Shown here one piece after another: positions 47,687 through 60,544 of a stretch of 64,000 bases of DNA (position 1 is the stretch's first letter; each line of letters opens with the position of its first letter). Source of the stretch: Citrus sinensis (Eukaryota; Streptophyta; Magnoliopsida; Sapindales; Rutaceae); contig NC_068559.1 of the NCBI RefSeq assembly GCF_022201045.2, positions 29,271,501-29,335,500 of the forward strand, given 5' to 3'. A program made the position numbers and the translations under genes. The notes below the pieces were generated by a model that was not told where the DNA came from, made no database searches, and saw nothing but the letters and a program-made list of their open reading frames with translations.

Positions 47687-49591
47687 ATGGTAGCTCATTC
47701 ATTATCTATTGTGCTTGCTCTCGGCTTGCTCTTGCTCTTATCTGGTCCTGCATTTGCTGCCAAGTACTTTGAAGGTATTTCTATGTTCAGTTCTAACATC
47801 TTAGCTGCCTACAATATACCGCCCATTTTGTTTTATTTTAGTTTCTGTTATGGTGTGTAGTGTGAGCTGAGATCTCTTCAAATTTCTTCTGTTCTTTTTG
47901 CAAATTTTGTAATATTTGGAGGATTTTAATGAGGCATAGCTTAGCTGGTGATTTAGTATGTTCTTCTCACTTAAAAAAATTGAAGCTTTTTTTGTGGAAA
48001 CATTGTTATTTATTATTTGCTCATTTTTTGTATTTTTAGCTCTTTTCTATGTTTGACACTTGATTCTACTTTGATCTGTTCTACGAAGTTTGTTTTTTTA
48101 CCTTAATCTGATTTGATCTGTTGACTGCTTGCTTTTGTGTGGCTTTTACTGTTCTCACTTTTCATCTACACTAACTTGTTCGCAGATATATAAAAGCTTT
48201 CCCAAGTTTGTTTTTATAGTAAAGATTTACTGATAATCCCTCGTGTTGTACTTCTTCTTCTTCTTTTTTCATCAGGGTACCTCCCAAATGGCGACTTTGA
48301 GGAACTACCAAAACCAACTAACCTCAAAAAGACAGTTCTAGTTGGGAAACATGCACTTCCCAAATGGGAAATCAATGGCTTTGTTGAATTCATCGCCGGT
48401 GGGCCCCAACCCGGTGGCATGTTCTTTCCAGTATCTCATGGAGTCCATGCCATTAGGCTTGGCAATGAGGCTTCGATCTCTCAAACTATAACTGTAAAAC
48501 CAGGAGCCCTTTACGCACTAACATTTGGTGCATCAAGAACTTGTGCTCAAGATGAGGTGTTGAGAGTCTCTGTGCCTCCTCAGTCGGGGGATCTGCCTCT
48601 GCAGACATTGTATGATATTAACGGTGACACTTATGCTTGGGGATTTAGAGCCAAAACTAACATTGTTACAGTGACATTCCACAATCCTGGTGTTCAAGAG
48701 GATCCTGCTTGTGGTCCACTTATCGATGCTGTTGCTATTAAGGAGCTCTATCCGCCAATGCCGACAAGAGGTACGAGTATGACAATTTACAATGTACTAA
48801 CTATTAATTTATTTATTTTGTCTATTTCTTATCTGGGTTTGATTTCTGGCTTAAGATATATGAAACTCGATGTACAACGTTCAGTGATTTAGATCTTCTG
48901 TTTACTTAATTTGTTATGATTTGGGAGTTCCATTATTGATGAATTATTCTGGGCTCTTTGGGATTTAAATCTTGCTATTATTGCATGGTAGTCAGGTTAG
49001 ATTATTTTTGCTTGAGCAGTATTCAAGGTTCTCAAGGGAAGACTAATTAATCAGTGTTCTCTTGCAGATAACTTGGTCAAGAATCCTGGCTTTGAAGAGG
49101 GTCCACATCGGCTAGTAAACACTACTAATGGAGTCCTTCTTCCTCCAAGACAAGAAGATCTCACATCCCCACTCCCCGGCTGGATCATTGAATCACTCAA
49201 AGCTGTCAAGTTCATAGATGCAAAGCACTTCAATGTGCCATATGGACATGCGGCAGTTGAGCTTGTTGCTGGTAGAGAAAGTGCCATTGCTCAAATTCTA
49301 AGAACTGTTCCCAACAAAGAGTACAATCTCACATTCACAATTGGAGATGCAAAGAATGGCTGCCATGGATCAATGAGGGTTGAAGCATTTGCCGGCAAAG
49401 ATACAGTGGCTGTTCCATTTGAATCAAAGGGAAAAGGTGGGTTCAAGAGTGCCAGTCTCAAGTTCAAAGCCATCGCTGCAAGGACAAGAATCACATTCTT
49501 CAGCACTTACTACCACACCAAGATTAATGACTTTGGATCTCTTTGTGGCCCTGTCCTCGATGAAGTTAGAGTACTTTCTATTAGATTTTAA
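47687..49591 (+). CDS. DUF642 cell-wall protein
   Basis: Three exons (47687-47774, 48276-48770, 49068-49591) join in phase to 368 residues, the usual DUF642 length. Residues 1-25 are a signal peptide (VLALGLLLLLSGPAFAA). Two galactose-binding-like domains follow, about 30-190 (YLPNGDFEE, RLGNEASISQTI, RTCAQDE, DPACGPLIDAVA) and 195-365 (NLVKNPGFEEGP, AVELVAGRESAIAQ, SMRVEAFAGKDT, SLCGPVLDEV). The paired DPACGPLID and SLCGPVLDE motifs are family hallmarks. Members are secreted to the wall, bind cellulose or pectin-related partners and influence pectin methylesterase activity. I cannot say which Arabidopsis member is the ortholog. All domains are intact. Confidence 0.95.
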
Positions 49592-50262
49592 AGATTTTTG
49601 CAGCTGTTGTATGATCCCACTTCCACTTTTGTATATTTAGCCGTTATGAGGCACATGCTCTGCTTTTCCACGAGTCTTAAAAAGTATTTGGGATCTTCTG
49701 TGTTTTTTAGTTGTATTGTCGGTGGAAAAGAACTATAGATGGATAATGTTGGAATGAGGTATCAATTTTCTATACGAAGTCCGCTGATTTCGGAATTTAA
49801 ATTATGTAAAAGAGACAGTGAGAGACTTTCTGATGGGAAATTTAATAACCAAAAATGCGCCTTGATAATTGGATTGTTTTTCTTTTGATTGAATTTGCTG
49901 GTTGTGGCCACTACCGTCTTGCTTTTAAACTTCAAGAAAGGCAGCTTGTTCTTCCCACAAAAGGATTGGCTCTGTAAAAGCACTCTTACGAGAACGTGAA
50001 CAAAAGCTTACTGTAAATATCCGAAGACTTACTAACACATTGTGTATTACTATATTGATTCATCTTTCAGCATACAATTTTATTTGCAATGCGGAACTTG
50101 CACAATCAAACACCTGAAAGATGCAATGAAATTATCCCCTACTGGCAAAAAAAGGGGTTGAATGGTTATGCTGTATAACAAAAACATGGAAAGTAGAATG
50201 TTGAGGCCAGGGAGCATCGTAAGATTACATGGGCAAAGAATCACTTCTAAGTTGGCTGAGTA
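49592..50262. other. 3' flanks of convergent DUF642 and RLF genes
   Basis: The two genes end tail to tail about 670 bp apart. The sequence probably contains both 3' UTRs. No further gene or repeat seen. Confidence 0.6.
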
Positions 50263-52482
50263 TCACTGCCTTGGTCGACTATCATCCAGAGTGCCCACAA
50301 GGCACTTCTCCAATAAAAACTCGGCGTTAACCCAAGCATGGTATTTATCTAAAATAGAGACTTAAGGATCACAGATGTTGCTATTTTCAAGGACAAGCAA
50401 GAAGCAGCTTCCATCTAAACCTTAAAACTTTAAGCAAGAATCTCAAGCTCATATACAGACAGATAGTACAAGACTTTCTGCTTTAAGCCTGACTTTTGAG
50501 ATGGTCAATGCCACAAAAGAGAGCACAAAATCTAAAATAAATAACAACTGCCAAACAAGAAAAGCAGATAGTATAACAGTAAATGATCATAATTTACGGC
50601 TAGCGAGAGTCTTCTCATTTCTCAACTTGAGATAGGATCTCCATGGAAACCAGTTTATTTTGAGTTGCAACTAAAAGAAAGGGCAATATAGCCAACTATG
50701 GGTCGTACAATTATTTGTTGGTTCAACTAGTAACACCTCTTGAAGTGATACAACGGGTTTGGGGGTTTGAATCCAATTGGAAAGAGGTTTATGTAATATT
50801 TAAAAGGAAAAAAAATGGCAGATAATTATTGGATGCAAGTAACATTTCTAAATTTCAATGTGACTTCTATAAACTAGAGCACAAATAAAATTCCAGAAAA
50901 GGATACTGAACAAAGCCGTACAGTCTTTACCCACTGCCTTCATCAGCATATCAACACCTGAAAATGATTTTGTCGAAACAAGCCAATCCATCATATGTAA
51001 TATAATACAAAATTATACACATGTAGAACTTAAGGAAAAATTACAAGAATTTTATATGAATATAGCATGCAGCAGCAGCTAGAACAAAAGTGGTCACTAA
51101 ACTGAATAGTTCTTCAACCGTAAGATGACAGGCATTGCTAAGATCTTATACAAGAATATACTACACCACCAGAACTGAAGACAAGTCTGGTAGGCAAAAT
51201 ACTTGAAAAAAGAGGGGGGGAGAAGAATTTGCTGCAGAAATGACATCCATACCACTGGGTTGATATGTCAGTTACAAAGATATATTATACAGGTGACCAT
51301 ATAAATTAAAAGTACTGCTGGTCTGATAACACAATAAAGACAGACAGAAAAAAAAGAAAAACGAAACACTAGTTCCACTGGAGTCCCTTTTAGAGTAATT
51401 TAAAAAAAATGTTTTACCAAAAAAATAAAAAATCTATCAGCACAAACTTATGGCCATACCTCCAGGGTGAAACTTCATGTACGGAGATAAATTGTATACA
51501 CGACCTTTTAAGACAGTCCACATGGAACCTTCACTCTGATGCTGTTTAACTTCATCCATGGTTATCAGCCTCTTATTTGATTGTCCCTTCAAACCTGAAA
51601 CACACCATTAATTCACACAATTATCACAGATGGGAATTTAACAGATCAAATGTAGCATGTGCTATACTCTTTACTTCATTTCATTTTCTGCTCCGTCAGG
51701 TGATTACACGAAATAAATTAAGTTGGTTGATTATACTTCATTGCAAGGGAGGTGGTGTTTTTCAGGTGAACATGAACCCAGCTATAAAAACACATATCCC
51801 CAATAGGGAAAAAAAGAAAAAAAAGAAAAGAAAAAAGCATCATCTTGTTAAGTGCTAGTAAAGAAACACCTATGCTAATCAATTAATAACGACATTCTTA
51901 AAATTTCAAACAAGGTGAAAATGCATAAGAAACCAACATATATGCGAAAGACAATCAAAAGCTGAAAATTATCGGAAATAAAGAAAGAGCCATGATTTCA
52001 ACATAAAGTGATAAGCTATATTAAATCGTTCCCATCAAGAATTGAAGTATAGGGACATTGAGTACTCAATGATTCCGGAAGTACCTGCAAGATCAGGATG
52101 AGTTTGAGTAAGTCTAAGCCAATCCACTTGGCTATAGCCCTTCTCAAAAGGAACCTTGGCCCGAGACGCCGGCTTACGGCTCGCAACTTTCACAGAAGTT
52201 CCAGCTGCTGATGAAGACGATGCATCAATAACATTATATGACAGAAACCCCACCGTCTTATTCGTCTTTGACGGCAATTCATCTTGTTTCCATAAAAACC
52301 CGCTGCTTTGATTTTCGACACTACCATCAGCATCTGAACTTTGATTCTTTTGGACCTAAATAAAAAGCCAAAAAAAAAAAAAAAATTCAATTCTAGTCCG
52401 CAAAACGTAAACTTTTTTTTTTTTTTTTTGTTTTTCCCCGAAAACTTGCCCTGCAAAATGTGAAATCGTTATCGTTCTCCAT
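50263..52482 (-). CDS. RLF: cytochrome b5-domain protein RLF (lateral root formation)
   Basis: Five exons (52482-52450, 52355-52085, 51594-51460, 50957-50907, 50348-50263) join in phase to 191 residues. The start [11 protein letters not shown] and the conserved run [20 protein letters not shown] are typical of RLF-like proteins. The C-terminal cytochrome b5-like domain holds both expected heme ligands: H144 in FHPGG and H167 in NKYHAW. RLF is a cytosolic heme-binding protein needed for early lateral root initiation in Arabidopsis. The first intron uses a GC donor (AGG/GCAAGT) rather than GT; the only path giving the conserved N-terminus needs it. Intron 4 contains a SINE-like insertion. The protein has no membrane anchor, unlike true cytochrome b5. 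Confidence 0.9.
50705..50815 (+). mobile_element. probable tRNA-derived SINE in RLF intron 4
   Basis: An A-box-like TGGTTCAACTAG (50719-50730) and a B-box GGTTTGAATCC (50764-50774) are spaced as in RNA polymerase III promoters, followed by an A-rich tail near 50803-50814. It is not a tRNA: no cloverleaf or paired acceptor stem is evident. The element lies antisense to RLF. Boundaries are approximate and no target duplication was found. Confidence 0.5.
52448..52449 (-). other. GC splice donor of RLF intron 1
   Basis: On the gene strand the exon ends TGCAGG and the intron starts GCAAGT, which matches the strong consensus of the minor GC-AG intron class. The intron is 94 bp and ends TTTATTTAG. 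No in-frame GT donor nearby would preserve the conserved FTFC-VQKN junction. Confidence 0.8.
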
Positions 52483-54193
52483 CTCTCCAAGTCTTTCAGC
52501 GTTCACAGCAATCAATTTTGAAGCCGAAGCATCAATAGTTTAGGTTTTAATATTGGTATTTTAGAATATCTATATCAATCTCTAATCAAATTCAAAAGTC
52601 AAAGTCAAAATAGAGAGAGTCCATAAATGATTAATTTGTAATATAATTTGGTTATATTTTACTTATTACTATTTATAATTTTATGCTTATTTGATAATTG
52701 GATAATATTTCCACCTGCTTAATTAACAATTCAATTGAATTGGAATTGCATCCCCTTAGTGATGTAGATCTTTAATTTTTTTCAATTTTTCTTCTCTAAA
52801 CCTCAGCAGTAAATAATGAAAATCCAAGAAGAATTGAAATTATAATAAAATTATAATTGACGATTCATACAGCCTTTACTCTGGGGTGAAAAACTAATGA
52901 CTTACCATCTATGTTCTGAATATATAAACGACATAGCATATGTATTTTCCATAATGTTTACGACATGATATTCTTTGTCAGGTTAATTAGTATCCAACAA
53001 ACTTTGCAGTTAATTGCACCAGTAGCTTCTTCACTCGTGTTTTCTCGTTTAAATTACATGCATATCACCAGCTCATCTAAATTACTATGAATATATAAGT
53101 TACGTGCACAGAATAATTAGTAATTGACGTCAAGTATAAGTTATCTCTGTAGCGTTAGGTTATATTTGTACGTAACGTATTGCATAAATAGAGAAGAGAA
53201 TGAAAAAAAAAAAAATTACCCTTAATCTCATAAAATAAATACGTATTAAAATTCATTTCTTAGAGAATCAATATTTTGCTTCATATGGTTTCATCCCTAA
53301 AATTTTATTTTTTTTTAAAAAAAAATAAAAACTATATAATAGCATATGAATTAATTTTGTACTAAAATATTATAATAACACGCTAGCAAAATTGGATTAA
53401 TTGATTTTAAAATTAAAAACAATGTCTTAAGGGGAAAATTAATGAATTGATGGATTTGGTTAAACAAATACATATTAATGGATGACGAACTCTTAGTCTT
53501 ACCCGTAGGCCGTAGCTGAACCCGAACAAACAAAAAACAATAATAATAATTGAATCCTTTTTCTTTTTCTTTTTCTTTTCTTTTTTGGCGGATGCACACA
53601 TATAATAAAATTCACATCTTGTCTTATTCCAATCCAACAATTAACTTATTTTGTAGTTTTTCCAGATTTTGAACCAATAATCGCACTCATTGAGTCATAA
53701 ATAACACCCAGATTCATTCATCTTGATATATATATATATATCTTTGTCCAATTGCAACCTTGAAAGTTTTGTCTTTACTTTTTATCCTTGTAGCCAAAAT
53801 ATGAAACAGCAAACTCAGAAAATCATATTGTTTTTGCTTGAAAGAAATGAAAACTAATTAATTATCCTGTTTATCTTGCATAAGCACAAAGTTTCGTTCT
53901 TCACCATATAACAACTAATTAGCAACAACAAAATCGAAATTAAATACCAAAACCCTTATAATTCAGTACATGACTAACTTTGATTTATCATCTTATATTA
54001 GTACCATCACTAATTTAGCATAACAAGGCTTCCATCAAAGGAGGCGGCGCCCTGAACAAATTTATTATTGAAATTTCATCAAACACTCTGCTTGTACTAG
54101 TAATATTCTTGACACTTTTTCCCATTTCTACTTCATCATATCACCTGCAGCCCAAGGAGAAAAAGCAACGGGATTAGAGTCAAATAGTGAGTG
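52483..54193. other. intergenic region between LTP and RLF
   Basis: AT-rich. It carries a CTTTTT-type repeat (53557-53586) and a short AT run (53730-53741). The RLF promoter should lie at its left end and the LTP 3' flank at its right. No gene supported. Confidence 0.5.
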
Positions 54194-54571
54194 TTATTCG
54201 GAGAGAGAGATTAAGGAATAAGATGTGATCGCACTATTGGAAGAGGCAGAGGGAGAGATGATACATGGTTCAAAGTTAGCGATGCATTTATCCGGGAGCT
54301 GCAGGGCCACATTCCGGTCAATGCCAGCAATTGGGGGACCATTTATGAGCACACATAGACAAGGCTGGCCTAGAGCTTTGATGGCATTGCAGCAGGCTTC
54401 ACTTGGTGGAATGGGACTAAATGGAGAAACTGCTGGCCTACAAGGTATCAGCTGGACTAGTGTGGATATGAAAGTGTTAGCACAAGGATGGCTGTTGCCT
54501 TGCTCCATGAAACTTGTCATAACCAATACTAGCAGCAAAATTGGCAGAGCCTTAGTGCCCGAAAGCTTCAT
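54194..54571 (-). CDS. DIR1-like non-specific lipid-transfer protein
   Basis: A single exon encodes 125 residues. Residues 1-27 form a signal peptide (LPILLLVLVMTSF core). The eight-cysteine motif is complete: C30, a second Cys in IPCRPAVSP, the CC pair in EACCNAI, CLC in QPCLCVL, then DKC and EPC. The CRPAVSP..P..PSEACC spacing resembles DIR1-type LTPs, which bind lipids in a hydrophobic cavity and act in the apoplast. A Ser-rich C-terminal tail extends past the last Cys without an obvious GPI signal. A plausible TATA box stands about 55 bp upstream. From memory an LTP gene also sits beside FRIENDLY in Arabidopsis. Ligand unknown. Confidence 0.9.
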   Translation of the reverse strand: MKLSGTKALPILLLVLVMTSFMEQGNSHPCANTFISTLVQLIPCRPAVSPFSPIPPSEACCNAIKALGQPCLCVLINGPPIAGIDRNVALQLPDKCIANFEPCIISPSASSNSAITSYSLISLSE

Positions 54572-55451
54572 GTTTTTCTGAGTAAATGCTTAACTTGTCA
54601 GTGTATAGGACCATGAAAGGTAGCATATATAGGAAAAGTGAAAAGCATGTCATGCATAATTGCGTTTTAGTCCTAACCCTAGACCAATATTGGTCATGCC
54701 ATCTTTGTGCTATTCCGCTTCCGATCTCATTTACCACCCAGAAACCATGCTTAAAGTCATTGTCGCTCTGCTGAAAAGTAAAAAACAGTTAAGAAACTCA
54801 AACATCATGACTCATTGCATTTCTGACGTTGGTACAATGTACTAGTTGCCGAACAACTGTATTTACAAAATTGAATCTGGTTATGTTGGAACCGCTTCAC
54901 GGTGGAACATTCTTTTATAATCACATAATCAAAGTTATAATATGTTCTTTTACTATTTATCACATTGTGTGTGTACCTATAATTCATACTCTACCTTAAA
55001 ACAACTCTAATGTAACCATGGCCTAACAAAATAACACCAGAAAATGTGAGGAGCAAAAAGTACTAGCTTTTTTTACGGGATGACAAAAGGGAGAGAGAAA
55101 TTGAAGTGCTCATGGTTGACTAATAACATGACAAGGAAAATTCAACGGCATATTAAGGTCTCCTTTGGGGATTTCTAAATAAAATAAACTCCAATATACC
55201 GGCTTTCCTTCAAGATAAAATCAATTCAGCATTTTTTTATCAAAGTGGAATTAATCTTAAAGATACGCAGTCATATCACAAAATACACACAAGGTTAGCA
55301 ATTGATCAATATAATATTGTACAAATCCTGTCCGTCTGGCCATAGAACAGTAAATTACCATTATTTTTATTTATAATTGGAAGTCTTCTGAAACCACGCA
55401 TTTGCATCTTTTCAGAAACAAACAACGCGTGATTCTAAATATTACAATTTA
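54572..55451. other. intergenic region between the 2OGD gene and LTP
   Basis: Holds the LTP promoter at its left end and the dioxygenase 3' flank at its right. Short open frames on both strands near 54586-54845 overlap the LTP promoter and show no similarity I recognise. Confidence 0.5.
54625..54631 (-). promoter_or_regulatory. TATA box of the LTP gene
   Basis: On the LTP strand the sequence CTATATATG lies about 55 bp before the start codon, the expected place for a TATA-driven promoter with a short leader. Confidence 0.6.
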
Positions 55452-58249
55452 TCAAGATTCCCCTTTATTTCCTTTTAAATTGATTACTGCAAGCTCTTGT
55501 TCAACAAACTCTCCCGCACAAATGGGCGGATATTTGCGAGAGAGAGGAGATTCCGCAAAGTGGCCTAGCGGCTTCAACACGGCATCTGATGCGATGTGGG
55601 CAAACAACTATACATAACCAAGAAAAAAGAAGTTCAAAAAGAAGCATAAGAATAAAGAATCCCAGAAAAGTTTGGTTACAAAGAACCACCACAAAAATGT
55701 CACAATTAGCTAACAAGATGATTATAATGATATCGTTAGGTAGACTCACTGTTGAGGATACTCTCCATAGGCTACGATTATGCTCTGATGCTTGTTTGAT
55801 TGCATCAATTGTCCTGCTCGTGACAATAACTTCATGCATCCCAGCTAGGCAGTCTCCTGCAGTCAACCACTCTATCTGCAGATAAATAGAGTGTACGGGA
55901 AAACAGGTAATGTTAAAATTGATAATAGAGTGTACAATTTTATTCTAAGTAAAAAGAGATTCCACATATAAATTACCAGACAAAATCCACTGTCTGCAAG
56001 AAATTGGACAAGAAATAACTCCCAGGATGCCTAAGCTAAGATAATTGATTTCATAAATATAAGAGTTGGGGTAGCAAAAAGCAACAACATTATTGTTTTT
56101 GTACAAAGTATTTTGATTGTCTTTCCACTTAAGATGGTTGAGTAGACATCAGTAAGGATTACCTGCTTCCCTGTCTGAATTAAAAGACATCCCACAGGAA
56201 CCTTCACTTCAACTTTTTTCCCATTCCTAAGCCAAATGTTTAGACCAGGGAATCGACTTCGACCATGAATGGTGAGAAAGTTAAGGTCATAGTGGTATCC
56301 CGCAAAAACAGTGCCCTCCTTGCCATAACGTCTGAGGTCACACCCAGTGGGAGCAAGGAGATGTGGTCCCTGAATTTGAAAGGAAAAATCACCTGTTAGT
56401 AAGTTCAGGGAATCCAATGATGGCAGTGCCACGAATCATAACATAGCCGTTTGATTGGACAATTCACACTAACCAACATAAACACCTGTTAGTAAGTTCA
56501 GGGAATCCATTGCTGCCATGAATCATAACATAGCTGTTTGATTGGACAATTCACATTAACCAACATAAATTATCTTACTTTGTAGTGTTATCTCCAAATC
56601 AGCAGCAATGAGTTGAAGACAGAAGCAAAAGGCAAGGTGACACTTGAACTGGTAATGTTTTCTCACCTGCTTCATAAGGGAAGTGAATGCATCCTTTGGC
56701 AAACCAAAACCAATTGCCGCCATCTCAGCAACAACCTGGAGGAAAGAACAAATATACCTGAAAACATTAGATAGATTGCATAATGAGGGTTGCTATCAAC
56801 ACAAACAGCAATATCAACTCACCTCTATTGCAGATATCATTTTGTGTCCCCAAGAGTCCATGGTTTCTTTCCACTCAGGGAAACCGTCTGGTATGACAGG
56901 CTCTGAATTAAGTTCCTAAGAGAAAGGAATGAAAGTTAGAAAGATAATAGACAAAGTAAGTGAATATGATTGAGAAGGGAAGAGACGAGATGAAACCTGA
57001 AAGCGGGTGTTTGATGGCCGAGGACCAACCCTCCACATGTATCGCCACTTGGGATCTGGTCCAATGGGAATGGATGGTTGAGACTCTTTGGGCATTGCTC
57101 TAAATTTCTCTTGCATTTCTTCATCAACCAGGCTTCTTGGAATTTCTACTCCTTCTGGTGTCACCCCAACCTGTAGTCCCATTCACAAATGAAACCATTC
57201 TTAGCATTAATGATATGAAATATGCCAACACAAGCTTACACTAAGAACGCAGAAAATTATCCTCATTTAATTTCATCTTGTTGAATCTCCATCCCCTTGA
57301 AGGAAATGTTTAGACAACAATGTCATATAGAAGATAGGCTTGACTTCACTTCCGGTCTAAAAACTCATCGAAGCGCAACAGCAGTAGGAAACTGAAAGGA
57401 ACTAGCTATTTTATCATAAGTAATACCAAACACATGTGACATTACTTGAGTAACCAAACTAATGCCCCCCCAAAAAAAAACTAATAATTCATAAATTCTC
57501 GCTTACTCAATTTATTTTTAAAATTTTGATATTTTACCCTTTTGGCCACTTTTTTTTCAAATTCTTAAATTTTCCTTCCTTCCCCGACATTTTATATATC
57601 ACCAAACAAAGATTAGTCAAAAAAAGAAAAAACATTAAATACCTAAATTCTCACCTGGTAAAAGCAAATTTAGTGAACTAAAAGCCAAAATTTGCACAAA
57701 CATTTATCCCACTTTCCCGTACTTTCTCACCAACCAAACATTTTACGTTTGAAAATTATAAATTTCTCTCATATTTCCTCACATTTTATTCAAATTCTCA
57801 TCTTTTCTCTCTTATTCTCCCTCAAATTCTCCGCAACGAACAAAATCTTAAAAAAAAATTAAAACTAAAGTTGTCACGTGCTACTGGTATTGCAAATTCA
57901 ATACTTGTTTTTTTTTTTTTTTAGAAATACAAAAAAGAGTTTTTTTTTTTTTTAATCAGCAACTTTACCTGAAAATAAATGACAAAAATGGGAAAAAAAA
58001 AGGTACCTGATAATGCAAATTGGGGCGCTCCTGCAAGCGCTTGAAGTGGAAGGGAGATTCGAAGTACTTCTCCATCATATCCAAGAAGCGATCGTTATCC
58101 TCGACCGTACACCTCGGATCCTTCACCAACAACGCTCCCGTTTCTCTCAATATCCCGCTCACTTCCCTACACAACTCACTCACTTCACTCCCCACCTCCC
58201 CCTCCCCGGCCGACAGATACGCCGCTAGATCTATCACCGGCACCTCCAT
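55452..58249 (-). CDS. 2-oxoglutarate/Fe(II)-dependent dioxygenase
   Basis: Seven exons (58249-58007, 57170-56997, 56915-56823, 56735-56667, 56369-56163, 55875-55750, 55607-55452) join in phase to 355 residues, the normal size for plant 2OG oxygenases. The start MEVPVIDLAAYL is the DIOX_N opening. The iron triad is H219 and D221 (GYHYDLNFLT) with H276 (GMHEV); R300-V-S302 is the likely 2-oxoglutarate anchor. Sequence around the iron site (FLTIHGRSRFPGLNIW) marks an isopenicillin N synthase-like subgroup rather than GA or flavonoid oxidases. Substrate unknown; presumed cytosolic. Intron 4 contains a 93 bp tandem duplication and intron 1 is AT-rich and repetitive. No defects seen. Confidence 0.92.
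56390..56570. repeat. tandem duplication of about 93 bp in 2OGD intron 4
   Basis: Units starting CACCTGTTAGTAAGTTCAGG at 56390 and 56483 are near identical, with a small deletion in the second. The first copy begins within 25 bp of the acceptor of intron 4, so the duplication may be constrained there. Confidence 0.88.
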
Positions 58250-59418
58250 TTCTCTTTTTTTAATTTTGGACTTTCAATTTGGAAACTTGTCTGATAAGCA
58301 GCATAATTAATTAATACTTATAAATGGACGAGCTTTCGATGGCGGGAGATTAAGATTTACCACCCCACTACGTTTTTTCATATATACATATATAATAATC
58401 GTTGCGTTTGCCACGACACTTTCGCCGTACTTTCGGATTCGAGCGATATTTTCTTAATTTGATTCCATTTTTCGTAATTATTCAACATATTATCCTATTT
58501 CTACCAAATTTTCTACTTGATCAACCAATTTCAAATTTAATTAATTTTGCTTAGATTTAATGGCATACATGCTTAAGATTTCATTCACTGTATATTCTTA
58601 TTCAGTAAACATCAATTGTACATTTAAAAAAAATTATTGAAATTAGACTTGAATTAATATATATTTAAAATAGAATTGAATGTTGGAATCTCAAGTAATA
58701 AGTTATTTTTTAATTTAAAATACCTAAAAACTAATATTTTTATATTTACGATCTAATACATTATAAATGTTAAACAAATAATAAATATCTCAAAGAACTC
58801 AAGTAAGATAATAGATTATCATAATATAAATCACGTTAAATTGAATACAATCCTTTATATTATAAATTAGTATATGTTAATCAATCTTATTATAGTTCAT
58901 GATGTTTTTATATGAAAAAATATTCATAAAACATTATGAAGGTAAATAATGCTAATTTAAAGAAAATAAAAATGAATAATAATAATAATAATCTATCACT
59001 ATATTATCACAATTTATAGAGATGAAAAATAATGCTAATTATTAAATTTTATTTAAGTAGGGATAAAAATTAATTAATTAGATAATATTTTAGAAAATAT
59101 GTTTTAATGATATTATTAAGACTTTTAATTAAGTAAAAAATTTTAAAAATAGCTTAATGACTTAAAAACTGAAAAAAATTATTACGTTAAAAAAACAAAC
59201 GGATTTAATGGCTTAATTGATTAAATTAAATCAATTATTTCATTAAGTAAAAAAAAAAAAACCCTAATTCATTAGGTTAAAAAAAATTGTCCCTAAATCT
59301 AAATCCTAAAAAATAAATATTAAAATTTAGAGGAAACCGACAACATTTACATGATAAGGCCCAACGCCCAAAGAGCAATTGTGTCCAAATTATTCATTAA
59401 AATTTTCAAGCTTTTTTT

Positions 59419-59449
<31 letters not shown>

Positions 59450-60544
59450 TTGGTCGACAATCATAACTTATAAGTTAATTTGGATACGTAAAATAAAAAG
59501 AAAAAAGAAGTAATTGATAAGTTGCGAATTGTGATGAATAATTATTTGAAGTCTTCCAATAATCATTTATCATAAATAAAACAAAATATGGTTTTCTGTG
59601 ATCAAACATGAACTAAAATTTTAACTAAACGACGTAGACAGAACTCATAAGGACTTTATATTTTACTGTTGTATTTTTCAACGGAAGACGAAATTCGAGT
59701 TGAAAGGTAATAAAAAATGGAGATGTTTGCATTGGATTGGAGGAATTGGACAGATTATGATAAAATTTCAAAGTAAATAATTGGAAGTTCGAACCCTAGT
59801 ATAAAGGCCCAAGGCGAAGCCCAAGGCGAAGCCCAAGGCCAGAAATAATTAAATGCTGAGAGTGTAATGATATATTACACAAAATTCGCCGCCTCACATA
59901 CGCACGAAACAACAGCACGCATACACTCCCCGCACCGCACTTGTTCTTCTCCCCTCTCTTCTTCCCCTCCTTAAACCCTCACCCACTCTTTCTTTTTTTT
60001 ATTCCCTATTTTATATGTTTTATTATAATTATTGTATCAATATCATCTATACCTGATATTTTATATTCGCACTGAAGACTCTGTTATTGCAATTGGTATT
60101 ATATCTTTCCCTTTCCCTTTTTGTTTTCTCGAGAAATTGTTAGTAAATGAAATTTTTGAATGATTTAGTTTGTGTAGTTTATGTTCGTTGATTGAAACTG
60201 GGTAGTTTAAGTCATTTGTTAGCCTGAGTTCTGTTTCTGATTTTTCAGCCGCCGGACAGAATGCACGTGTTGATTGTTTTATTATTTATTTTGTTTTATT
60301 TAATTTTTTTCAGAATCCTATTTTCGTCTACAGTTAAACTTCCTTTTTTTGTTTAACTAATCTATTTTATTAATCATATCGGAATCAACATAGTAGGAAT
60401 GTCATTAATATCAGTTGACAATTGATGTTTTATATTGGAGAGCTCGTGTTTTATCATTGAATTTGTTGCTTGCTTTTTGAGACTTTTGAATGTTGCTACT
60501 GTGCCCATTCAATAATGTGGGTTTCTTTTTTTAATAGTTGAAAG
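58250..60544. other. divergent intergenic region, 2OGD / FRIENDLY
   Basis: Upstream of both genes. The middle (58480-59340) is extremely AT-rich with an AT microsatellite at 59425-59449. GCCCAAGGCGAA repeats two to three times at 59807-59840. The FRIENDLY 5' UTR probably begins around 59930 in the CT-rich stretch and may contain an intron before 60545. No extra gene seen. Confidence 0.5.

Noticed and set aside
59725-59800. B-box-like AGTTCGAACCC at 59787 as a possible tRNA or SINE
   Set aside because: No convincing A box or cloverleaf was found upstream.
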